Of a DNA stretch of 20,883 bases, positions 14,583 to 20,883 are shown piece by piece (within the stretch, counting starts at the first letter, position 1; each line of letters begins with the position of its first letter). Source of the stretch: CAZGVW01 sp964529265 (GTDB lineage Bacteria > Planctomycetota > Phycisphaerae > Phycisphaerales > UBA1924); NCBI GenBank assembly GCA_964529265.1, contig CAZGVW010000189.1, positions 1-20,883 on the forward strand. Direction: 5' to 3'. Position numbers and translations under genes: made by a program. The notes beneath the pieces are model-generated. The model saw only the letters and a program-made list of their open reading frames with translations. It was not told where the DNA came from and did not search any database.

Positions 14583-15346
14583 CGCCGGTCCGGTCCTAGG
14601 GGTGCGGCGCGGCCACCAAGGATCGCGGAGCGAAGCGTTCGCCGCACCCGGCACCAGCCGACCCGGCGCCGAAAGCGCACGGTGCCCCACGACTCGAGCG
14701 CGCCGGGGGCGCGGAAGTAGTACATGTCCAGCCGCGGCAGGCGGAGAGGCGCGTCCACATGGGTCAGCAGGCGGAAGTCCGTCGTGTGGCCCCAGCGGTA
14801 ATATCGGGCGGCCCGCTCGGCCACGCGGTCGTCCACCTCGCCGTACGGATACGCCAGGTGCGCGCTGTCCACACCCAACCGCGCGTGCAGATCCTGCCGG
14901 CCGCCCAGCAACTCCTCGTCCAGCGCGTCGTCGGGGAGAGACGTGAGGTGTGAATGTCGTCGAGTGTGCGCCTCGATCCGGGCGCCCTGGTGGCGAAGGC
15001 TGGCCAAGTCGTCCCAGTCGAGCAGCTCCAGCGTGGGGATGCCTGGCGCGGGCCGCCCGCCCCAAGCGTTGGTCCCACCTGCATGACCAGTGACGACAAA
15101 GATCGTGACCGGCAGGCCGGCGGATCGGAGGTCGCTGACCGGTCCGCGTGTATTCAGGAACCCGTCGTCGAACGTCACGGCGACCGCATCGTCCTGGCCG
15201 TCGTGATTCTCCACGAGCGCCTCGAGGGGCAGCACGCTCACCCGGCCAGTCGTCAGCCACTGGAGGTGGGCCTGAAAGGCCTTGGGCGACACCGATACAG
15301 GTGATCCCGTATCGTCCACGGAGTGGTAGGTCAGAACGGCTTTCAT
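14579..15346 (-). CDS. polysaccharide deacetylase (NodB-homology, CE4) without signal peptide
   Basis: 255 residues. The NodB motifs are TFDDGF (58-63, catalytic base and metal Asp), HTRRH (H127 and H131, metal ligands) and AYPYGEVDD (about 165-173). AYPYG, rather than RxPYG, is the form common in PgaB/IcaB-like members. CE4 enzymes remove N-acetyl (sometimes O-acetyl) groups from sugars. The protein begins directly with MKAVLTYHS, the first strand of the barrel, so there is no signal peptide or anchor and it probably acts in the cytosol, for example on a lipid-linked sugar as ArnD does. The start 15346 gives an ATGA overlap with the GT4 gene, and its own end overlaps the next gene by four bases. 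The Arg-rich C-terminus (about 230-255) might touch the membrane. The substrate is unknown, presumably a HexNAc put on by a neighbouring transferase. Confidence 0.88.
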   Translation of the reverse strand: MKAVLTYHSVDDTGSPVSVSPKAFQAHLQWLTTGRVSVLPLEALVENHDGQDDAVAVTFDDGFLNTRGPVSDLRSAGLPVTIFVVTGHAGGTNAWGGRPAPGIPTLELLDWDDLASLRHQGARIEAHTRRHSHLTSLPDDALDEELLGGRQDLHARLGVDSAHLAYPYGEVDDRVAERAARYYRWGHTTDFRLLTHVDAPLRLPRLDMYYFRAPGALESWGTVRFRRRVGWCRVRRTLRSAILGGRAAPLGPDRR

Positions 15347-16611
15347 CCCGCGGACTCCCTCCGCGTGGAGACGGGAGCGCTCTTCGAGCGCGCCGTGTGA
15401 GCCTGTAACACCATGTCCAGGAATCGGCCGATGACCACCGCCTCGGACCACCGTTCGCGGCAGGCTTCGAACCCGCGCGCGGCCAAATCATCGCGATACC
15501 TCGGAGCGGTCTGGAGGCGAGCCATCGCGCCGCGCAGTCCGTCGGCGTCGGAAAACAGCAGGCCGCCGCCGGATTGTTCGACGATCTCGGGAAATGGTCC
15601 GAGGCGCCGAGCGATCACCGGGGTTCCGTAGCGCATGGCCTCAATCAGGACGATGCCGAACGTCTCGTAGCCAAGCGAGGGCACGATCGAGGCGATCGCG
15701 TGGGCGTAATAGCACCGGAGGTCCTCGTTCGGAATGCGGCCGAGGAACCTGACGTTGGGCACGCCCTGCGCCTGGGCTTCGAGCGCCGCGCGTTCCTCGC
15801 CATCGCCGATGATCAGCAGGTCCGCGTGCGGAAAGCGACCGAATGCCGGAATCACCGAATCGAGGCCCTTGATGCGCGTCAATCGTCCGACAAACAGAAA
15901 GTAAGGCCGTTCATTCGGACTGGCGCCGGTCGCCGGCTCGGGCCGATCGGGAATGTCCCCCGGCAGGAAGTACGGCAGGACCTGCATCGGCGGTGTGAAG
16001 CCGAAACTCGCGTGCTTTCGCCGGCTGAACTCGCTCCGAGCGATGAAGAGGTCCACCTCGGGCAGCTGTCGTCTCAGCGCACCCGTGTAACGCCAGAGCT
16101 GGGGCGGGCGGCGGTAACTCAGCACGCAACGTCCGCACGCACGTTCATCGCAGGGTTCGCGATTGAACCGCCAGAGCACGTGGGTCGGGCAGACGAGCCA
16201 GTGTTCGTGCGCGATGTACACCTTGAGCGCATCGCCACCGAGCGACAGGAGCCCCGGGCCTCCCACCAGAGAAACGTTGTTGAAGACGACGACGTCCGGC
16301 CGTCGTGCGCGCATCAGGCCCGCCATCGCGCGTCCGTGCACGATGGGACGGCCGAACTGGTGTGTGAGGAAGGGCGAAACCACTCCCAGGCGGCTGCGGA
16401 GACCGACGACTTCCACGCCGTCCTGATCGACAGGTGCCGTCGGCAGCTGACGGCCCGCCAGCCACTGATAGGCGTCGACATCGTGGATGACGGTCACCTG
16501 ATGTCCGCGTGCTACGAGCGCGCGCGCCGTGCGCTGCACGTCAATCCCATCACCGCCGAAATTGAACGGTGGGTAGAAGGTCGTCAGCAGACAGAAGCGC
16601 AGGGGGGTCAT
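15343..16611 (-). CDS. family 4 (GT-B) glycosyltransferase
   Basis: 422 residues. The N-terminal acceptor domain starts with LRFCLLTTFYPPFNFGGDG (about 4-22, glycine loop). The donor domain has FVGRLTRIKGLD (about 240-251) and PSLGYETFGIVLIEAMRYG, giving the EX7E pair E316 and E324 that is diagnostic for GT4 retaining enzymes. A cysteine group, C141, C154, C159 and C162, sits in a loop (REPCDERACGRC). I have seen such CD..CxxC loops in other GT4 proteins; they could bind a metal or form a structural knot. No membrane segment is visible, so the enzyme should act at the cytosolic membrane face using a nucleotide sugar. ATG 16611 overlaps the previous stop as ATGA, which decides the start against the open frame reaching 16878. 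It is tightly coupled with the deacetylase that follows. Confidence 0.92.
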   Translation of the reverse strand: MTPLRFCLLTTFYPPFNFGGDGIDVQRTARALVARGHQVTVIHDVDAYQWLAGRQLPTAPVDQDGVEVVGLRSRLGVVSPFLTHQFGRPIVHGRAMAGLMRARRPDVVVFNNVSLVGGPGLLSLGGDALKVYIAHEHWLVCPTHVLWRFNREPCDERACGRCVLSYRRPPQLWRYTGALRRQLPEVDLFIARSEFSRRKHASFGFTPPMQVLPYFLPGDIPDRPEPATGASPNERPYFLFVGRLTRIKGLDSVIPAFGRFPHADLLIIGDGEERAALEAQAQGVPNVRFLGRIPNEDLRCYYAHAIASIVPSLGYETFGIVLIEAMRYGTPVIARRLGPFPEIVEQSGGGLLFSDADGLRGAMARLQTAPRYRDDLAARGFEACRERWSEAVVIGRFLDMVLQAHTARSKSAPVSTRRESAG

Positions 16612-18092
16612 TGCCGCCCCCCCTGGAGGCGCTCGCCCGGTCCGATCGCATGCGCCTCGCAGACGACCATGTCGCCGCCGCCGAGCGTGCCCGGAAACCG
16701 CTCGACGTCGGAGCAGGCCGTTCGCAGTTGCGCGCGCAGCGCGGGATCGTCCACGTAGTCTGTCAACGTGTGCACGACCAGCACGCGAACCGTGTCCGTG
16801 GTCACCTCGCGCCAGTCCTCGATCGTCTGCAGACAGCGCCAGGAGGCGCGATCGAAATAGGCCTCGAGCGGAAAACACGCCGGCCCGGCGGCCGTCACGC
16901 GGGCTCCCTGCGCCTCAGCCGCGTCCAGAAACCGCACGGCGCCTTCGAAGTCCTGCTTCGGTAGCCGGTAGTTGCGGGGCAGCCCCAGCGCGGACAGTGC
17001 GACCAGGCCCATCGTCACGCCGGCCATCGCCATCGAGGAGCGTTCTCGCCGTCCGGCGCGGCGCCAGGCGAGCGCGTCCACGAGGACGCCGATCCCGCGA
17101 CCGGCGAAGATGACGGCCGTGCCGCCCAGGAAGAAGAAGAAACGAGGCCGCAGCGGCTGGCCGAGCGCGACGATGATGGCGGCGGTGATGGCCCCGGGGG
17201 CGACGAGCAGGGCGAACGCCAGCGGATGGCGCCGCCACACACTGACCGCGCCGGCCGCGGCCAGCGCGACAACCGTGAGAGCCGCCGGCACGCCGGCGCC
17301 CGACAGAAGCTGCCGCACGGCCTCGGACAGGGCCCAACTGGCCGTGGCGACCTGGGCCGCCTGGCGCGGCGCGTCCACGCCCATGACGGCCACGAGGTTG
17401 GCCATGAAGGGGGCGTAGGCCAACGCGGACAACATCGCGGCGCCGGTCCATGCCGAGAGAACCGGTGTGACGGGGACCGTCGCGGCCGGACGCCAGGCCA
17501 TCGTCCATCCGGCCATGATGACCAGCGCATGGCCCGCCACGACGAAGGCCATCGTTAGATGGGTGTAGACGCCGGCGGCGCACGCCAGGGCATAGAGCAC
17601 GTAGTCACGCGGCCGTCCCTCGGCGTCGAGCGCGCGCAGGAGTAGATGCGTTGAGAGCAGTGTGAGGAAACCGAGCAGGGTGTAGCCGCGGGCGTTCTGC
17701 GAGAACCAGATGTGATGGTACGAGGTGGCCAGGAGCGCGGCGCCGGCCCAGGCCTCGGGGCGCGAGGTCAGGCGTACGGCGAGGACGTACACCATCCCCA
17801 CCGTGGCGACGCCGAACAACGCCGCTGGCAGCCGGAGCGCCCACGCCGATTCGCCGAATATCTGAAGGGACACGTGGGCGAGCACGCTGAAGAGGGGATG
17901 CGCATTGACGCCCGGGAACTCCGTGAGGATGCGCGACAGCGGCAGCCGCACGGACTCGACAAGCGTCGCGATCTCGTCAAACCACAGGCCCGAGTTCAGA
18001 CCCGTAAACCGGAGCGCCGCGGCCAGGGCGAGCGTGGCCAGGACCGCGACGCCCCAGCGGCGGGCTCCGGCCCGGTCAGTCTTCGACAACAT
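16608..18092 (-). CDS. GT39/PMT_2 (ArnT-like) glycosyltransferase
   Basis: 494 residues and about eleven membrane segments. The classical first-loop signature is GLNSGLWFDE (about 31-40), with D39-E40 as the donor/metal acidic pair, followed by NAHPLFSVLAH (about 63-73) and QNARGYTLL (about 132-140), all typical of bacterial PMT_2 mannosyltransferase-like proteins. The soluble C-terminus (about 395-494) contains DFEGAVRFLDAAEAQG. These enzymes transfer sugars from polyprenyl-phosphate donors on the periplasmic side. The partial GT2 at the right edge of the window could make such a donor. The first suitable ATG, 18092, overlaps the FAD gene's end by 17 bases; an in-frame TTG at 18089 is a weaker alternative. 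The 3' end overlaps the GT4 start by four bases. The sugar and acceptor are not predictable. Confidence 0.88.
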   Translation of the reverse strand: MLSKTDRAGARRWGVAVLATLALAAALRFTGLNSGLWFDEIATLVESVRLPLSRILTEFPGVNAHPLFSVLAHVSLQIFGESAWALRLPAALFGVATVGMVYVLAVRLTSRPEAWAGAALLATSYHHIWFSQNARGYTLLGFLTLLSTHLLLRALDAEGRPRDYVLYALACAAGVYTHLTMAFVVAGHALVIMAGWTMAWRPAATVPVTPVLSAWTGAAMLSALAYAPFMANLVAVMGVDAPRQAAQVATASWALSEAVRQLLSGAGVPAALTVVALAAAGAVSVWRRHPLAFALLVAPGAITAAIIVALGQPLRPRFFFFLGGTAVIFAGRGIGVLVDALAWRRAGRRERSSMAMAGVTMGLVALSALGLPRNYRLPKQDFEGAVRFLDAAEAQGARVTAAGPACFPLEAYFDRASWRCLQTIEDWREVTTDTVRVLVVHTLTDYVDDPALRAQLRTACSDVERFPGTLGGGDMVVCEAHAIGPGERLQGGRQ

Positions 18093-19491
18093 TGCTCTCG
18101 AACGACTGCCGTGCGCGTGCCCAGGCGGCGCGATCGAACGTTCCGCCCGGATCCAGGCACTCCACGAGCGCATACGCCATGGCCATCGTGTGATGCGTGT
18201 TGTCGTGCACGAACAGGCCCTGACGGCCGAACGTAATCAAGCCGTCGATGCCGCCGATCCAGTGGTCGAGCGCGTCGAACGCCTCCCGGTAGCCCTTCGT
18301 GTACAGCGGGTAGGCGTGGGGCAGTCGTTCGGTCACCACCGCTAGCACCTCGGGGAGTGGACCGAGGCCCGCGTGCTCGAGATCGCGGCAGACGAGCGCG
18401 CCCAGTTCCTGGTCGCTCATCAGCCATTCGGCTCCGCCGGGGGTGCAGGGCAGTTCGGCACAGAGCACGGTGCGGCCGGGCCGCTCGGTGAGGGAGTAGT
18501 TCTTCGGCTCGGAGAGCCGCGTGATTCGGAGCGACGCTTCCGGGAAATAGTGCGCGTCGAACTCGGTGAATCGATCGGTGGAGAGCGTGAGATACACGAG
18601 CACCATCGCGCGTTGCCGCAGTGACTCCACCGCCTGGAGCGGACCGGGGGCATCAGACCGGACGAGCCGTGCCAGCACGGTGAGCGGAATCGTGGACAGC
18701 ACGTGCGTGGCCGGAAGGACGCGCGTCGCGCCGTCGACCGCGACCTCGACGTGACTGGCGCGGCCGCCGGCGGTGTGGACCGCGGAGACATTTGCGTTGA
18801 GGAGCACGGTCGCGCCGGATCGGACCGCCGCGGCGTGGAACGCGTCGCTGATCTGGCCGTAGCCTCGTCGGGGATAGAAGAATCGGCCGCTGCCTGGCTT
18901 ACGAAAGCCCGGGACGGCATTGAGCACCCGGCGCACCATCTTTCCGAGCGACCCACTGGACACGCGGCGCCGGGCCTGCTCCGGATCCAGCTCGGCGGGA
19001 GGCACTCCCCAGATTTTCTGGGCGTATGGAAAATAGAAGTCGCGGCAGATCGTCGGCCCGAGGCCCCGCTCCAGGATCGACGCGAAGCTCGGCTCGACGT
19101 GATTGCCCATGAAGCGCTTGCGCACCACGTCGGCCATGACGCCCGCGACGAAATGGGGCGGCAGGCGTGTCACGAGATCGATGGGCTGCAGTGGGAAATG
19201 CACCCAGCGGCCACGCAGGCGGATCCGGCCATGACGCGGACGATCGAGAAGGTCCACGCCGAGCAATCGGCGGATGTCCGCCATCACGTCCGGCGGGCAC
19301 GCAGGGTGCAGCCGATGGCTGCCGAAGTCGACCGGGATGCCCTCGATGATCCGGCTGCCCGCGTTGCCGCCGACGCGGCTGCCGCGCTCGAGGAGCGTGA
19401 TATCGCGCCACCCGCGTTCGGCCAGCTTGTAGGCGGCGGCCAGGCCGGCTGGGCCGCCGCCGAGAATGACGTAAGAAGGGGAAGTGGTCAT
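18076..19491 (-). CDS. FAD-dependent amine-oxidase/UDP-galactopyranose-mutase-like protein
   Basis: 471 residues. The N-terminal ADP-binding fold YVILGGGPAGLAAAYKL (about 7-23) is followed by LLERGSRVGGNAGS (about 33-46), the dinucleotide-binding and FAD-contact motifs of the amine oxidase/UGM superfamily. DFGSHRLHP (about 55-63) and the C-terminal FAD loop ITFGRQGLFVHDNTHHTM (about 419-436) fit the same group. RIRLRGRWVHFPLQP is typical of UGM-related 'FAD-dependent oxidoreductases' found in sugar clusters. Possible roles are a sugar-nucleotide ring contraction (pyranose to furanose) or a redox change of a lipid such as a polyprenol; sequence alone does not choose. The start ATG 19491 overlaps the stop of the flippase-like gene as ATGA. 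No signal peptide or membrane segment is seen, so it is cytosolic. Confidence 0.85.
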   Translation of the reverse strand: MTTSPSYVILGGGPAGLAAAYKLAERGWRDITLLERGSRVGGNAGSRIIEGIPVDFGSHRLHPACPPDVMADIRRLLGVDLLDRPRHGRIRLRGRWVHFPLQPIDLVTRLPPHFVAGVMADVVRKRFMGNHVEPSFASILERGLGPTICRDFYFPYAQKIWGVPPAELDPEQARRRVSSGSLGKMVRRVLNAVPGFRKPGSGRFFYPRRGYGQISDAFHAAAVRSGATVLLNANVSAVHTAGGRASHVEVAVDGATRVLPATHVLSTIPLTVLARLVRSDAPGPLQAVESLRQRAMVLVYLTLSTDRFTEFDAHYFPEASLRITRLSEPKNYSLTERPGRTVLCAELPCTPGGAEWLMSDQELGALVCRDLEHAGLGPLPEVLAVVTERLPHAYPLYTKGYREAFDALDHWIGGIDGLITFGRQGLFVHDNTHHTMAMAYALVECLDPGGTFDRAAWARARQSFESNVVED

Positions 19492-20444
19492 CGGATTGTT
19501 CCAGAGGGCGGCGGAACAGACGTCGCGCGGAGATCCTGTTCCGGCGTGGACGTCAGGTCCTTTCGCCGCAGTATCTGCGTCAGCGCCAGGCCCGTCAGGC
19601 CGCTGACGGCGAGCACCGCCTGCCAGAGAAGACCCGAGGCGAGCACCGCGTTGCTGTCCGCGCCGTAGGGCGCCAGCAGCGAGACGAGCACCGCTTCGCG
19701 GACGCCGAGGCCCCCCAGGCTAATGGGTAGCACGGCAATCAGTTTCGAAAGGGGCCAGGCGACGAACCAGGCAGCCAGGCCAGTGGTCACGCCGACCTGA
19801 CGGGCGAGCCACACGTTCGTCACGACGAAGGCCGACTGCACAGCAATCGATATCAGGATCGCGGCGCCGAGCGAGGCTCGCCGCGCCGCGAGCGCGCGCC
19901 AGGTGTGCGTGACGATCTGTCCGGCACGCGTGTGCCGTGTCAGACGGAGGGCCAGCATGGTGATGAGCGCGCTTGCGCCTGCCAGCGCCGCGAGCCACCA
20001 GCCGCCCGGCCGCACCACGGCCGCGATGGCCGGCGGCATGCCGGCAAGAGGCAGCGCGACCGCAATCAGCAGGCCGAGGGTTGCGGTGTCGAGCAGGCGA
20101 TCCGCCAGACTCCCAACCGTCACGCGCTTCATGCCCACCGCCGGCACCAGATACGCGGCGCGCACCAGGTCTCCCCCCGCAATCCCCGGCAACCCGAGGT
20201 TCGCCGCCAGGCCGGCGTACTGGGCCTGGACGAAGACCGACATCGGAGGTGTCGACGGACCGATGAGCAGCCGCAGCTTGACGGCATTGGCGTAATGTCC
20301 CACGAAGAAAATGCCGAGGCTGGCCACCCAGACCCACGGGCTGACGCGCACGAGGGCGCCGAGCACCGACTCGAGCGGAATGACGGTGAGCAGGACGCTG
20401 AGGACGACGAGCGAGACGAGCGCGCGGACGATCCAGCGGGACAT
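19488..20444 (-). CDS. UPF0104/LPG-synthase-TM (AglD-like) flippase-type membrane protein
   Basis: 318 residues with seven or eight hydrophobic segments. Conserved motifs of PF03706 are NLGLPGIAGGDLVRAAYL (about 82-99) and LPISLGGLGVREAVLVSLL (about 239-257). This domain is shared by the membrane half of MprF, where it flips lysyl-phosphatidylglycerol, and by AglD-type proteins in glycosylation gene sets. In this setting a role in moving or handling a lipid-linked sugar is likely but unproven. It lacks the MprF synthase domain, as stand-alone members do. GAAGG four bases before ATG 20444 supports the start; 11 bases separate it from the preceding GT2 stop. The soluble tail after residue 290 is short and polar. 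Its place directly after a polyprenyl-phosphate sugar synthase matches a charge-then-flip scheme. Confidence 0.87.
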   Translation of the reverse strand: MSRWIVRALVSLVVLSVLLTVIPLESVLGALVRVSPWVWVASLGIFFVGHYANAVKLRLLIGPSTPPMSVFVQAQYAGLAANLGLPGIAGGDLVRAAYLVPAVGMKRVTVGSLADRLLDTATLGLLIAVALPLAGMPPAIAAVVRPGGWWLAALAGASALITMLALRLTRHTRAGQIVTHTWRALAARRASLGAAILISIAVQSAFVVTNVWLARQVGVTTGLAAWFVAWPLSKLIAVLPISLGGLGVREAVLVSLLAPYGADSNAVLASGLLWQAVLAVSGLTGLALTQILRRKDLTSTPEQDLRATSVPPPSGTIR

Positions 20445-20455
20445 GGGGCCTTCGG

Positions 20456-20883
20456 CTAGAACCGGCCGGGTGGCTGCATCTGCAGCCGGGCGATCATGTC
20501 AGCCAGGAGTCCGACGGCCCACACGACAATGGCCGATAGAAAGGCCATGACCGCCGTTTCCGACAAGTTCCACAGGACGATGTCCTGGATCAGCTTGACG
20601 ATGCCCAGCAGGAACAGCAGGGCGCCGAGGGGCAGGAACACCTTCAGCGGATTGAACAGGACGATCGCGCGCACGACGAGCAGCATGAAGCTGGCGAAGT
20701 GCGACGCGCGAATCTTGGAACGGCCGGCGCGCTTGACGTAGTCAATCGGCTCGTAGGCCACGGCGTGGCCGTTGGCGAGGAGCGCCATGGTGATGGTGCT
20801 CGTGAACGAGAAACCGCTGGGGAGCAGGTGCAGATAGCGCAGGAGCGCGTCCCGCTTCATGATGCGCAGCCCCGAATTGAGAT
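20456..20883 (-). CDS. C-terminal part of a polyprenyl-phosphate GT2 (DPM1/GtrB-like), 5' end outside window
   Basis: The frame is open to the right edge, so about 141 codons are visible and the start lies beyond the window. The first visible residues LNSGLRIMKRDAL (20881-20843) are the conserved SGLR(x)xxR element of DPM1/GtrB-type GT2 enzymes. LLPSGFSFTSTITMALL and IDYVKRAGRSKIR follow, which is the typical end of the catalytic domain. Two hydrophobic segments (about residues 64-90 and 99-127 of the visible part) form the GtrB-like membrane anchor. Such enzymes transfer glucose, mannose or a related sugar from a nucleotide donor to polyprenyl phosphate at the cytosolic face. It would supply the donor for the GT39/GT87 enzymes of the same locus. 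It is the most upstream visible gene of the minus-strand operon and ends in TAG 11 bases before the flippase-like gene. Confidence 0.88.
   Translation of the reverse strand, partial: LNSGLRIMKRDALLRYLHLLPSGFSFTSTITMALLANGHAVAYEPIDYVKRAGRSKIRASHFASFMLLVVRAIVLFNPLKVFLPLGALLFLLGIVKLIQDIVLWNLSETAVMAFLSAIVVWAVGLLADMIARLQMQPPGRF

Noticed and set aside
12855..15491. An 878-codon open frame that could be read as one large fusion protein on the minus strand
   Set aside because: Only the part below 14582 has membrane-protein character. The upstream 303 codons are Arg/Pro/Gly-rich and overlap the deacetylase, which has full NodB motifs in another frame. The ATGA overlap at 14579-14582 marks the real start.

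Overview
This is a high-GC window (I judge about 65%, not computed) packed with membrane and glycan-assembly genes. Gene density, many 4-base start/stop overlaps and family content suggest a GC-rich Gram-negative soil-type bacterium. Acidobacteriota (Vicinamibacteria-like) is my best guess, but nothing here is a taxonomic marker. No tRNA, rRNA, CRISPR array or transposase gene was seen.

Layout. (1) 1-594 (+) is the 3' end of a polytopic GT-C-like membrane protein. It meets, tail to tail, a minus-strand operon. (2) 602-7401 (-), read right to left, holds two membrane-anchored alkaline-phosphatase-superfamily ('sulfatase-like') enzymes, a GT87/MptA-like GT-C glycosyltransferase and another polytopic GT-C-like protein. 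(3) 7402-7724 is a divergent intergenic region with a candidate promoter. (4) 7725-9827 (+) holds a radical SAM protein with a C-terminal auxiliary-cluster cysteine set, followed by a family 2 glycosyltransferase. (5) 9828-9934 is a convergent junction carrying a decayed copy of sulfatase-like 3' sequence. (6) 9935-20883 (-), read right to left, is a long operon: a polyprenyl-phosphate GT2 (partial), a UPF0104/AglD-like flippase-type membrane protein, an FAD amine-oxidase/UGM-like protein, an ArnT/PMT-like GT39, a GT4, a polysaccharide deacetylase, a second GT39-like protein, a third sulfatase-like enzyme and a second GT2. That last GT2 is a paralogue of the plus-strand GT2.

How they may work together (inference). 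The polyprenyl-phosphate sugar synthase would charge a lipid carrier. The GT-C enzymes would use such donors on the periplasmic side, while the GT4 and GT2 enzymes and the leaderless deacetylase would work at the cytosolic face. The three 5-TM alkaline-phosphatase-superfamily enzymes would decorate the product outside the membrane. All three carry threonine, not Cys/Ser, at the nucleophile position and Asp-His, not Asp-Asn, at the distal metal site. They are therefore unlikely to be formylglycine sulfatases and look more like LtaS/EptA-type phospho-group transferases or hydrolases.

The most interesting points are this three-member Thr-nucleophile family inside one glycan locus, the radical SAM-GT2 pair inserted in opposite orientation, and a 44-bp near-perfect repeat that places a fragment of the third sulfatase-like gene in the junction between the two paralogous GT2 genes.
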